Part shown: positions 10,957-22,382 of the stretch, piece by piece
Numbering within the stretch: the first letter of the stretch is position 1
Layout: the number at the start of each line of letters is the position of its first letter
DNA from: Allium sativum
Lineage: Eukaryota > Streptophyta > Magnoliopsida > Asparagales > Amaryllidaceae
Length of the DNA: 64,000 nucleotides
Reading direction: 5' to 3'
Assembly: GCA_030737875.1 (NCBI GenBank)
Contig: CM060909.1
Location: 395,789,565-395,853,564 of the forward strand
Position numbers and translations under genes: made by a program
The notes under the pieces: model-generated
Told to the model about the DNA's origin: nothing
Databases searched by the model: none
What the model saw: the letters and a program-made list of their open reading frames with translations, nothing else

Positions 10957-13474
10957 TTTTTTTTTTTTTTTTTTTTTTTGGGTAAGGCTGATCGGTTTTT
11001 ATAGTGATCGGTACACTTTTATTAAACAAAAAAAGATACAGTAGATGAACAGGTGATGTACCAAGTGTATATCAACTATGATCTTCCGCATAGGGAAGAG
11101 AGACAAATTCATACAAAATACATTGACTAAATTCATGGCAACTAAACCTAAAGCAAGATACCTACCGTCTTGTAATGAATTAATATTACAAGTACCTTAT
11201 GTTAGAAGCATTACTTCTAACCATTCTCTTGTAGGTTCCTCAACATTTCTTTCTTGATACTACGGGTGATATGAGAGTGAGGGAGCTCTTTCTCACCAGA
11301 GTTCGTATCATTCTTGTCAATCTGAATATCAAGAGGCCTAGGCTTGTAACCCAGAGGGGGGGCAATGTTCCCGTAAGGAGACTTTTCGGATTGTGAAGAA
11401 TTACCACCGACTCCCATTTGTTTTGAGAGAGTAGTGGCTCATCTCTGCTGATTACTGATATTCCTTTTGAGCAACTTAAAAATATCTTTGGTCCATTCTT
11501 TTTTAAGCTCACCATTGTTCAATTTAGGCAGGATGCTTGAGTATTCCTTCAACTGCGCATGTATAGCAGTAATCTTAGATTCACTCATACCTTCCACAGC
11601 TAGCTCTTCATTTAACATAGAAGTAATTTGACTTATAAGTTTGCTCAGCTCTTCATGATCAGCCTCACTGATAGCGGAGCTATCTTCTTTCCAAACACTT
11701 AGGGTAAAATTCTGGCGCATAAAAGCATTCAGCAGTTGGTTAATATCAATCTCGTCTTTTGACAAATCCTTGCTCAGAAGATCATCTTGATCAGTACTTG
11801 GATGGGTTAAGTCAACGACTAGTTCCACCTCATCAAGATGCCGAACCTCAAAAGTATTAGCACTTCTTCCTACATATGAGACTCTGTTGTCACCTTTCTG
11901 CATATCAATACCTTTTTCTTTACCATAAGATTGTGGTTCCACCACAAAATCATTCAAAATCATTCATTTTAGCATAACGGTCTTCCTTGTCCACAGTAAC
12001 TTCTTGAGTACTATGCTTTCCTTTATGATTCTCCATTTCAATTGAAATACCCGACATTTCCTTACTCACAACATTACTCAAATGTTTGTGCACTGCAATT
12101 CCAGATTGCAAAATAATAGGCCCCGTTACATTGTTAGAAAAAACTGGCAACGGGATGTCAAGGAAAGCTTCTTGTTCACCAACTTCAACAATCTCCCCAT
12201 CTTCAATATCCGCTGCCATATCAACATCTACTAGATCATCGTCAGCCTGTGTTTCAGCTATTATTTCACCAACACAATCATTGACTAAAGCGTCGAATTT
12301 ATTGGCAGTAGCAACAGTGGGTTTACATAAGTCACCAAAACTGCCTTGCATCACTGAAACGTAATCTACTTTCTTTCATTTTTTCTGAGAAACGTAGGGT
12401 AGATCCCTCAACTTTTGGTTACTACGCATAGGTATTGCCTTGGTTTGTCTTTTGAAAGCTTTAATGTGTTCATCTACTCTTCCTGGAACTGTAAAAGTTC
12501 CTATCTGCCATTCTGTTCTCAGTGGCTTGAATACCGTCTGCACTATTATCCCTTTCTATTACATCAGGTTGTTTTTTACTTGATGGGTAGTTCGCTTTGC
12601 TATGGTCAAAAGCAATACAAGTTTGGCATGTGCCCGATTTCCACACATAATTTACTTTTACAACGTGTTCAGTATTGTCCGGGAGGATAACAGATATCGA
12701 TTCAGGCAGTTCACCGATAGGGGATATCTCAATCATGACCTTAGCATAGCCTAGCCACTCAAGACTTTCCATCGCTCTATCCATGCATAAGAATCTGCCT
12801 ACAAGCGAAGCAAGCCACGCTATTCCAGTTTTAGACCATGCAACCATCGGCAAATTGGTCATTTTGATCCAGGCAAGCACAAGTTTGATGCCCTTACTAC
12901 AATTAACCAAGTTTACATCGCAACTCTGGATAATGAATACTTTGTTTCTTATCTTTATTGGGTCCGCTTCCAATATCCTCTTTCTATCATCAGAATCTGC
13001 AAGTAGAAAGAAGAACATGGAACCTGTCGATTTAACTTTGATTGCTCAATGCGGGATTCCATAATTTGTTCAAATGAGTAGTTACAGCGGTGAATGGCAA
13101 AGGAGAATCAAGAAAGAATCCCACAATGTAGTCTTTCCAAACCTCAGAGCTCGCCAAAATGATGTTGTCAGTGGTGATGAGGCCTTTTCCAGCGAATTTG
13201 TGAATGAACAGTGGAGGTGAGAAGACATCTGCACTCCGTGGCTTTGAGGCGAAGAGGGAAGACCAATATACCAAGGGAAAGGATTGATGAGGGAAAGGTT
13301 GCATCAGTGGAGCTGCGGTAGGAGGAAGGTCAGGTGGTGGCGGATCTGAAGAGGGTTGGGCTCGAGGCAGGGAAAGGGAAAGCAAAATTGGGGGAATCGA
13401 GGAGGAGGGTTGGGCTCGAGGCAGACGAGTCGCCATTTTTACTTTTTGCTAACCGAATATTTATTTTTTCTTTG
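10957..13474 (-). mobile_element. LINE-type retroelement carrying only ORF1 (copy 1)
   Basis: The poly-A tail appears as a T run at 10957-10979. Just upstream of it on the minus strand are TAAAAACCGATC and an AATAAA signal (about 11020). The insertion is flanked by ACAACAATGAGATAG (10942-10956) and ACAACAAGGAGATAG (13475-13489), an imperfect target-site duplication that continues into shared T residues. Between the ATG at 13436 and the poly-A there is only an ORF1-like gene; no endonuclease or reverse transcriptase is present. Because both ends and the duplication are present, this is a whole insertion rather than a random fragment. Confidence 0.8.
11217..13436 (-). pseudogene. LINE ORF1-like protein: DUF4283 plus CCHC knuckle, frameshifted
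   Basis: A nucleic-acid-binding, gag-like protein of plant L1-type LINEs. The N-terminus (from ATG 13436) is Pro/Ser-rich, then comes the DUF4283 fold in two pieces: the start with SSEVWKDYIVGFFLDSPLPF near 13150-13100 and the rest in another frame from about 13040, including GRFLCMDRAMES and YAKVMIEI. A zinc knuckle follows (CQTCIAFDHSKANYPS, near 12600; the last Cys is replaced by Tyr). Downstream is a long acidic, partly helical tail (12354-11217) split by stops. At least one frameshift (about 13040) and several stops make it non-functional. Family assignment is secure; the role of the long tail is unknown. Confidence 0.75.
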
Positions 13475-13493
13475 ACAACAAGGAGATAGTTTT

Positions 13494-13846
13494 GCGAACA
13501 TACACTATTTTTAATTTTGGAAAAATATTCTCTTCATTTATAGTTCTCTAAAAAACTTCACAAAATAAAATAAAATAAATAAATCAAACTATGGCTTGTA
13601 GATCAACAAGTGTAAATCGTGTCCCCAGCACATGCTACTGGTGAAACGCATGAATATCGTAACGTTTGTTGATCGAACTCTACTCGTCAGTGGAAACATA
13701 CTCAAACAATGGAACCAAAAAAAACATATTCTTTGTAGTTTCACACATTTATTTTAGTTTCTCAAAAAACCGAAACTTTAATTTATTAATAATAATTTAT
13801 AACGTTAACTTGAAATTTAATCAATCTCAAATTAAAATGATCTTAT
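13494..13846. other. AT-rich spacer between LINE copy 1 and the CACTA nest
   Basis: No feature is supported. The short ORF at 13666-13854 has no recognisable domain. Confidence 0.5.
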
Positions 13847-13938
13847 CACTATAGAAAGATCCGGTATACCGGCATGAACTTGCGATGGCTAGCGATGGTC
13901 TAAAAAAGTGGTTGTTGTCAACCGTCACTAGCCGACAC

Positions 13939-14170
13939 CACTACAAGAAAACAGACTATTTCCGGCGGCTCAAAATCGTCGGCGGACGTTGGAAAAAGCC
14001 GTATCTTTTAGAGGCGTCGAGAGACAGAGTTTCCGAAGGCTATCGACACCACCCGTCGTTTTTATTTCCTACGGCTTAAAACGGTTGGTGTCAGTTTCCG
14101 ACGACTATTGATGGCTATGTCAATAAACCGTTGTAAGCCGTTGGAAGTCGTTACGGATTCGTATACCAAT
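13939..14170. repeat. CACTA-1 left subterminal repeats
   Basis: Variants of TTTCCGRCGGCT recur near 13958, 14029, 14065 and 14092, together with related CGACGG/CCGTTGG words. The same motif occurs beside the right terminus. In CACTA elements such subterminal motifs are the binding sites of the TnpA-type protein. Confidence 0.7.
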
Positions 14171-15399
14171 AGATCGTCGGAAAACTTGCAATTTTCTTTT
14201 GTATTTCAGCTGCTATTTAGCCTTCCAACTACATTTTATAACTCAAACCATAATCTCATCAATAATGTATAATCCCAGCATACCATATACCAAGAAAATA
14301 TCAAAATAAAACCAATTTTAACTCAAAAAATCAACAAAAACACAAAAACAACATAAATTAAATCACATACTCAAACCACTAATTATATAATGCATAAATT
14401 TGTACATACCACATAGCTTACCATCATAATAACATAAATACAACAAGTCTACCAAATCAAGACTACCATCGCAAGTCTACCGTCAAGTCTACCATCAATA
14501 CTACCATCAATATGTACCATCAATGTGTACTATCATAAAGCATACAAAATACCAACCCATAGTCATATCAACCAAAAACCATATGTACAATACCCGAACA
14601 AAAGAACATACCTCGCACTCCATCACTAATCATCATCGGCGGAACTAGCTGAAGATGGAAAGCATCTGTACTGCTACGCGAACTCGGCCAAATGCTGATC
14701 TAGAAGATGAGTCATCTCAATGGCTTGGCGGCGATTCTGGTTCTCAAGCTGCCCATCCTAGCCCTCAGCTCTTTAATCTCTACTAAGTCTATATAAACCC
14801 TAGCCTGTCTACCCCATCATTGCTGACTGCTAGCCTTTAACAATTATTTTAAAATCTTTTAATCATGTGCGATTACATTAATTGCCTATAACCGGTAAAA
14901 GTTATTTTATTTCTAAACTAAAAGTTAAATTAATGGGGAAAACGTTTACCACTTGATTTCCAAAGCCATAACATATGTTCCACATCTCTGGATCCATCAC
15001 TGACTGAAATATAATGTCCTCCTCATCAGTCGTGAGCTACTCTTGTCCAGTCTCAGCTAGACGCTTCTGGCGCTGGTCCATAAACTTCTCCTCCAAGACT
15101 AAATAAGAATGTAGATATGATATCTTATTTTATTATAATTTAACAATTACTACAAATACTTCTACGTAAAATGAAATTTTACATGGCTCTTCCTAGATTT
15201 GTCATCATGCCATGTATATGAGACGGTCCCATCTGGATTGACATGCTTGATGGCATGTGTACCAGTGAACACGTCCATATATGATACTGAACCCAGTCCC
15301 TTAGCTTCCTAAATTCGATTACTACATATAATTATTACACATTCAAAATTATATATCGTGTTAGATTAATCTAAAAACACAATTCAAATATAGTTTTAA

Positions 15400-17307
15400 T
15401 GGCGTCTGTTTCCAAGCATACACCCTCAGCTCCTCTCGCAATCCATCTCGTCTAGCGCTTCTTGCTCTCACCCACACTTTCTTCTTCCTCTCGCGTCTCA
15501 CCTAATCCCCTCTTCTCCTTCCTCATGCCTAAGCAGAAAAAATCGAAACCTAAGTTCTCCAAAATAGTGTCCAGATCTGGTAGTAGCTTATCAGATTTGG
15601 CGCATCACAGAAGAACCTGTCAGATCTTGCTATTGGGATAGACGCAACCGCTCCTGCAGATCCGATTTCTGGAATCAACACTGTAATAGCTACGCCTGTA
15701 ACTCCGCTGCTGATGGGAAATAATGATGACGAGCATTGATTGGATGGCAATTCCACGACAAAAGGCAATCGGTCACAGTCAGGTAAACTTTTGGAAAGTC
15801 AGCAGCTTGGCACAACTATGGGTGTAACAGAGAATGTGAACACTGATATTGGCTTAAATAATTTAATAATGGCCGGAGTTGATGAGACAAATGGAATAAA
15901 TGAAAAAGGAATGGATTGTGATGTTAGAAAATCGTCCAGTGCGCATGTAATCCCAACTGCCAAGTCAAATACCCCACACTGACCACTTGTTTGTCAAAAT
16001 GCCGAAACCAACCTGGCGCTAAAATTGACCACTGCCAACACTAATAAACCAAAATACTCTTCCTTCTTCTCATTGCTGCTAGCTGCGCTGGCACATACAC
16101 CCCTCGTGATTTCACATCCTCTCAAGAAAATCCAATCCCACTGACGGAGATTGTGCAAGAAGGTATAAATTATTGGCATGTCTACCTTGTATAATTTTTC
16201 CTAGACTCTATAGTACAATATGATGACGTTCGTGAGCATGTGCGTAATGCATGGAAAATGAGGGGAGGTCTAAATGTCAACTATGTAAATGGGCTGTTTT
16301 GTTTTAATTTTTCGAGTATGGAAGAGAGAAGAAGAGTGCTAGAATCGGACTTGGCCATTACTGGAGGCAAACCGTTCATAGTTACCACCTGGAGTACATC
16401 TATTGAAAGTGTTAGAGAGAGGGTTCCATCTATTCCGGTTTGGGCTATATTCACAAGGATTCCTTCTATGCTGCAAACGCTTCCTAGCCTGAATTGGTTA
16501 GCAAGTCGCATAGGTAAATTTAAGTGTTTTGATACCAATACAGAAGCTAGAAAAAAATTCTTATTTGCGAAAGCCATGATTGAGATTATCCCGAGCAAAC
16601 CGCTACCTAAAAAGCTTAAAGTATCGATAGATGGCTTTGACTCCTTTATGGATGTCAAGTATACTTGGCAGCCGGATATCTGCACTAAATGTCAGTCGTT
16701 TGGTCATATGATTGATACATGCAAAATTCCTACATCAGATGTTTTCAAAAAAGTTAAAATCCCTCTCCAGAAACCTACTCTTCGTATTTGGGCTCCCAAG
16801 CCAAGGGAGATTGCAGAAAAATCCCAAATATCCCTGCTTTAGATGTTGTAGAGAATCCAGTAGTTTGGAATGAACAGGATAAAGCATGGCATGATCTACA
16901 TTCTGCATTATAATGTGGAAGATGATGACATAACTCTCATAACAGAAGGACAATATGGAATTTGGAATAAAACTATATTAGAAGCTAACGATTGGGATAG
17001 GTGTTACCAATATGGTATGGAATATACCTATTATGTTCCTAACCTCACTGCTCTATTCGCCAAGGTGTTGCATGAGTCGCTGGCTACCTGCAACACCACC
17101 TCATCTTCATCCTCCTTTGAATCAGAGGAATAGATATCTATGTTAGTATCAGAAACACTCAGTTTCTCTCCTGTACTGTTTACTGTACTGGCACTTTAAA
17201 CCAGATTGCATGGAGTTTCTGTGCCTGTGCCGAACTCCTTTCCTTTTTACCCTTTCTAATAAAAGTGGTACGACCACTATAAAACCGGCATTGCCTATCC
17301 AAAAAAA
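15400..17307 (+). mobile_element. LINE-type retroelement carrying only ORF1 (copy 2)
   Basis: A plus-strand relative of copy 1, inserted in the CACTA-1 tnpA region. It ends with AATAAAAGTGGTACGACCAC, then CTATAAAACCGGC and a short A run (17301-17307), the same 3' end design as copy 1 (AATAAAAGTGTACCGATCAC, then CTATAAAAACCGATC). Only an ORF1-like gene lies between the start and the tail. The 5' boundary is approximate (an ATG at 15400 or 15525); a convincing target-site duplication was not found. Confidence 0.65.
15525..17133 (+). pseudogene. LINE ORF1-like protein: DUF4283 plus CCHC knuckle (copy 2)
   Basis: The best-preserved part is 16240-16842: a DUF4283-type domain (NGLFCFNFSSMEERRRVLES, GKPFIVTTWS, ASRIGKFKCFD, FAKAMIEIIPSKPLP) followed by the zinc knuckle CTKCQSFGHMIDTC near 16680-16722, in which all four ligands (C-X2-C-X4-H-X4-C) are present. 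Upstream pieces (15525-15630, 15740-15982 and about 16000-16160) lie in other frames. Downstream, 16870-17133 encodes an acidic, Ser/Glu-ending tail. Frameshifts and stops separate the pieces. No endonuclease or reverse transcriptase follows before the 3' end at 17307. Confidence 0.7.
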
Positions 17308-18079
17308 TTGTATAGCATATTAATTTTTTATAAGTCGTACTTATAAAATTTATTAACTCGTGTCAATACTGCTGAAATGACTTAGATCCTCCTCGATGAA
17401 AGACTGGATTTACATTTTTATTTGCAGAGTTTCTTTCTGACTTTGCTTGTACATTCAAAATTTGACACATTACTTGTCGAGCAAATATTTTTTATATTTA
17501 AAAAAATAATAGTACACTTACCTTCGCCTCATACTCTCCCAATATCTAAGAAATTCATCCTAAATGACTGCTCCTATCCAGCTAGGTTTTTCATGTTTTT
17601 CTTTAATGTTGATATGTGATCCTTATAATTCTTTCTCGTTTTTCTACATCTAATAGGTCCGAGCCAGGTATAAGTCATGGGCCCGTATATCCACCTCGGC
17701 CTGTATTTCATGTTAAACAAATAGTAACAGTAAAGTATGTACATTATATCAACAATTAAAAAATTTAAGATGGAAAAAAATATATAAGAAAATACTTAGA
17801 AGAACATCCTTCCAATTGACTTCTATAATGTGAGGTGGGATTAGATCCCACTTCGACCAACATGCCGACATCCGATCTCTGTATGCTGCTTTCGATACAT
17901 CTAAAATAACCTTCGAATGTTGAGGATCAAAAACCCTGTGTTAAATATGATATACATAAGTGTATAATTAGTAAAAAAAATTAACATGCTAAATAAAGTT
18001 TATTTTTTACCATGTAGTCATAGGCATTAAGGAGACGACGGGAAGTTGTGAGTGTTGCGATGGATCAGAACCATCGCCT

Positions 18080-19494
18080 GAAGAATTTGTTGTATATAAC
18101 GCAGTTGTATACACAATTATATGATTTTTGTTTGATGATAACGACCAAATATATTTTATTATTAAATGTGTTTGTTACTGTACCGGTATTCTACACAACA
18201 AACAGGAATGTAATATTTCTATTTAAATAAAATACATCTGTACAGAAATTTAAATATTCACACAGTATTTTATTTGAATAGAATATTTTATTTCAATATC
18301 AAATAGTACAAATTTTATACTCTACTATATGAATACATCACTGATATACATTTCATTTCATATCCATTTTCATATACACCTTAACATTCTACATTCATTG
18401 TACATTTTCTTTTTTATTCAGACTCTCTAGTACATACACTCATTTACTGTCTCTGTTCTTGTCTTCAATCTTCCAGCTTCTGTCTTCACAGCTTACATGT
18501 CAGTTCAGTCATCATCTGCTCACCTGTCACATGAAACACACACAGTATACTGCAATAGAAATAAAACTGAACACATGCAAATTTGATTTTATTTTTAAAA
18601 TTTTATTTTCTTCATATTTCTGGTGTGTTTCTCATCATTTTTCATGATTTGATCTGATTTGTATTTATCCATCTATACCCACTGATCAGCCTCAACATAC
18701 CACACTGGTTTGCTGATCAAAACCAACGTTAAAACTAGCTGATTCTGAACAGCCACAACACAATGCAGCAATCTGCTGATAAATAAATTACACATGCACA
18801 ACATATGTATACACACATTGTCGTGTATATATACAAATATATAAATGTACATGTGTATATGGTTGAGCAAAGTCAAAAATGGATAGCAACATGTATGACA
18901 TGCAAGACACAAGGATGGTACAATTACATACTCAACATGTTCAAGTTTTCAAACAACAAGCTCAAATATGGTACATCCCAGCAAATTTTGATCAACCAAA
19001 GATTCATATGCAAGCATGGTTTTGTCAAAGTGAAATCACGAATAATAGTTGTGAATACAAGTAAGCGAAGCATGGAAGTTTATGTACAAATGGTTCAGCC
19101 CAGAATTGCATGTGCACAATCAGTATGGTGCAAATGGATCACATGTACAAGCAGGAAATGATCTGCATGCTCAAGTCAAAGCATCAATCAATGTATGCAT
19201 GTAAACAAGAATGGTGGAGCTAAAATGATGTGTTCAGCGTGGTTCAACAGAACATACATTGTAGTCGAGAAAAGGGGAAAAAGCAATGGTGCAACATCAT
19301 ATCAGCAAGTCAGATAAATGGGAACATCACAAGTGCGTGTATATAGTACACATATACCAACAACAATATGCATGTGAAGGTGCAATGCTCACAACAAATA
19401 CAAGTCGGTGACTACAAAACTCAACTGGACTGTGGCACAAGCTCATGTGCATAATGCATTGGACACAAAAGCTTGAATACAAGAAAACTGGGGA
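18080..19494. other. Non-coding interior of CACTA-1
   Basis: AT-rich DNA between the tnpA-like gene and the TRIM. Short ORFs have no domains. From about 18850 the DNA becomes rich in CATGTGCA/ACATGTA-type words, which may mark a different, unrecognised insertion, but I found no terminal repeats. Confidence 0.35.
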
Positions 19495-19499
19495 ATGGT

Positions 19500-19792
19500 T
19501 GTAACCCCCCTAAGTCCTACATCGTAGAAGCCTGTGTGAAGTGGGTACTTATATAGTAGAACCCATCTTTTACTAACGTCGAGGCCTAGTGATGGAAAAC
19601 CCTACACCTGAGAGGTGGCAAAGTAGGGACAATATCGGTGTTAGTAGAGAGGTTGGCTCAGCCTGTATGGCAGCGCCATGTGTTGGCGGATCTCGAGACT
19701 TAGCCAAGGCCTTTTGAGGATCAAAACCCACACCTATATGGTAGCTAAATTGGGGACAATATCTTGCGTGAACGGAGGTGCGGACTGTTACA
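19500..19792 (+). repeat. TRIM 5' LTR
   Basis: Contains an internal duplication: bases about 19581-19636 and 19708-19764 share the frame AGGCCT...ACACCT...GGGGACAATATC. The same duplication is present in the other LTR, so it predates this insertion. Confidence 0.85.
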
Positions 19793-19903
19793 GTGGTATT
19801 AGAGCCAATACCCAGCCAGAATTGTGGCTCCTGTGTGGACCACAGCGCCTGGGTGAGGTGTTTGTGAGCCAACGGGGACGTTGGGCTCTATAGGAGGGGA
19901 GAA

Positions 19904-20197
19904 TGTAACATCCCTAAGTCCTACATCGTAGAAGCCTGTGAGAAGTGGGTACTTATATGGTAGAGCACATCTCTTACTAACGCCAAGGCCTAGTGATTGA
20001 AAACCCTACACCTAAGAGGTGGCAAAGTAGGGACAATATCGGTGTTAGTAGAGAGGTTGGCCCAGCCTGTATGGCAGCACCATGTGTTGGACGATCTCGA
20101 GACTTAGCCGAGGCCTTTTGAGGAACAAAACCCCACACCTATACGGTGGCTAAGTTGGGGACAATATCTTGCGTGAACGGAGGTGAAGGCTGTTACA
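19904..20197 (+). repeat. TRIM 3' LTR
   Basis: Roughly 94-95% identical by eye to the 5' LTR, with differences spread along its length, suggesting an old insertion. Confidence 0.85.
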
Positions 20198-20202
20198 ATG
20201 GT

Positions 20203-22380
20203 AGTGGCGACAAGATGTGATCAAATTGTAATAAGACAAATCAAGCCAGCGTGGAATTCAAATGCAAACATACAAAAGTGGTCATAAGCATTTCAGGAAG
20301 GTTGATATAGAGTGTCACATGTGGCAGCATGGTGAGTATGGATATGTGTCGAGACAGTTAAAATATGTAGCAGCCAAGTCAAACTTCCAGGTTCATATAC
20401 ATAAAGCAAATATGTTTCCAGTTTTGTGCATGTGCATTTTCTAGGAACAGGGCAGCAATGCATGCACACAATTGTGAATCTTTCATATATTCATGCAAAA
20501 AAAGAAAAGTTCCAGAAATCAGGTTTTGGATATGGATTGTTTTTTTCGCATGAATTCATTCCAGAAACAAATAAGTAATCAATCTCAAGTATTATTGGGC
20601 AAGTATCAATTCTTTGTGATTCGACAAACTTTAATTTGATAAGAGGATTTCAAAATGTTTCCTTAAATCATTCCAGTTTTTAAGAGGTAGAAAATCTTTC
20701 TAAAAATATCCAGAAATGAACATCTTTGAAATCACTATGTGTATTTTGGGTAAGAGCATTCAAAAGTTTTCAGGAATGCAATCAAAACAGAAGGAAAATT
20801 TGCAGTCTATTTTTAAGCAAAGAATTTCAATCAACTATCCAGAAATCATGCATGAAGATTTGGAAATAATTTTTATAGGGGACAACAAAAAAGTTTATTT
20901 CTAGAATTGCTATATCAAATCAATGCCCAGGGGTCTTAAAATCAATCATGGAAACCACGACAGTTTTCTATACAACAAAAACGGACTCAAACCAAATCAA
21001 TTCAAAGCCAAAGTCACGTAAGAGATAATACCAAGGGACCACAATTTTGATTTGTTTCCGGTTTTTATCTCGGCTAATTTACAGAGCATTCAAAAAGGGC
21101 AAGTTCATTCAAGAATCAGTCACGCAAGTAAATCAAAGCAGCAAAAGGGGCAACACAAAATCAGGCCAAGTCAATTATAGAAATCAGATAATCGAGTTAG
21201 GGTTTTTATTTTACCCTATATATACACCCTTTACATGATCGGCAGAAGCATCGGAAAACAAACAATCAAAATCGAGAGCAATCAGAGAAATAAAATTAGA
21301 ACACTCACAATTGTTTTTCGATCGCCAGCCAATTCAATCGACGAAGGAAAACAACACTCGAAGATCATCAGGGATTAAATCTTTTCAAGCATCTGAAGTC
21401 GCGGTTTGATTTGGAATGAGAAAACCCTAAATCCCTTTTCTTTTGAAGCCGCCATTTTTTTTAGAAGCAAAGAGATCAGGAGAGTAAAAAATTGGTGCAC
21501 CATTTTTCAAAGTGGCCGGTCAATTTTACTATTGAATGGGAGAATTGATTTGGCTTATATTCATTAGGGTTTTCAATTTTGATTTAATTTTGTTTTTTTT
21601 CCTTTTCTTTTGTAAATCATTCTAAAACAGTTCTAGAGTCTGTAAAATCTAGGGAGAACCAGTTAGGATGTTAACTGGCAGTTTACTAGAGTCTGTAAAA
21701 ACTAGGGTTACTGGTCATGGGGTTGTAATCAGGGGAATTCTGATCTAGGGGTTTAGATCAGTCTAGGGTTTTGAGAGTAGGATTAGAATAGGAGCGAGGG
21801 GTTCGCGAGTTTACATGGTCTTATAAGCGGGATCTGTTCTATTACCTAGAAGAAACCTTAGGAATGCAGCAGTAAGCATGATTTTGCCGAAGCTGGGTAT
21901 ATCTTGTGTCATTTACTTTTTTGCATTTATTTTCTGATGCATTCTATGTTCTGTGATTTTTTTAATATCCCGTAAAACTTGTGATAAACCACATTCACCC
22001 TCCTCTAGGGTTAATCTAGATCCAACAAAATTCCCTCTCGATGACATACCTGTCACATACAAATCATTTAAAAGATAACAATGACATGATTTTAAAATTT
22101 ATTTTACAGTTAACTTACACAAACGATATAAGTCGCTAAATAAATGACATAAAAGAAAATGAAATTGTTTATACATGCATTAGATTGGGTCTCATATTCC
22201 AAGGAGTAACATATTACAATGCAGTTTTAAGATAAATTAATAGAAAAAACAGCATATGACATAAAAGATGTAAATATTGATCATAATATTTAAAAATTTA
22301 ACAGAGTTACATGAGTTGCAAATATACGTTGTAAACTCCATTATTACATTACAACTAGACATATAATACTCATCATCTAC
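20203..22380. other. Non-coding CACTA-1 interior with LTR- or promoter-like part
   Basis: No gene. The stretch 21190-22032 looks like a transcription-start region: CCTATATATACACCC near 21212, then a CT/GA-rich leader, several 15-20 bp repeats around AGAGTCTGTAAAA (21630-21710), and an LTR-like end ATCTAGATCCAACA at about 22032. I found no second copy, so it may be a solo LTR of unknown family or a remnant promoter. Confidence 0.3.
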
Positions 22381-22382
22381 AT

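Larger units (their letters stand above)
14630..18075 (-). pseudogene. tnpA/Transposase_24-like gene of CACTA-1, interrupted
   Basis: Several minus-strand blocks resemble the second CACTA protein that binds the transposon ends. Near 18060-18010 is TSRRLLNAYDYM followed by a GT donor. Near 17940-17790 is a block with SKAAYRDRMSACWSKWDL. Near 15310-15180 is KHVNPDGTVSYTWHDDKSRK, and near 15110-14950 are VLEEKFMDQRQKRLAETG and MDPEMWNICYGFGNQ. The last block is near 14760-14640. Introns separate the blocks; in-frame stops are present (for example in FFRRWF-stop upstream of TSRRLL, and after RLAETGQE). A LINE relic sits inside at 15400-17307. Domain assignment rests on pattern memory, so moderate confidence. 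Confidence 0.6.
19500..20197 (+). mobile_element. TRIM (miniature LTR retrotransposon), complete
   Basis: Two direct repeats, 19500-19792 (293 bp) and 19904-20197 (294 bp), both begin TGTAAC and end GTTACA. Between them is a 111-bp interior. It starts with a primer-binding site TGGTATTAGAGCC (19794), near-complementary to initiator Met-tRNA, and ends in the purine tract TAGGAGGGGAGAA directly before the second LTR. The element is flanked on both sides by ATGGT (19495-19499 and 20198-20202). There is no coding capacity, so it depended on enzymes from elsewhere. No 5S rRNA-like promoter is seen, which argues against Cassandra. Confidence 0.92.

Noticed and set aside
15345..17323. Target-site duplication for LINE copy 2 (ATTATATATCGTGTTA against ATTGTATAGCATATTA)
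   Set aside because: Only about 11 of 16 positions agree in AT-rich DNA, which is not convincing.
19500..20197. Cassandra-type TRIM with 5S rRNA promoter
   Set aside because: I could not find 5S A-box or C-box strings in either LTR.
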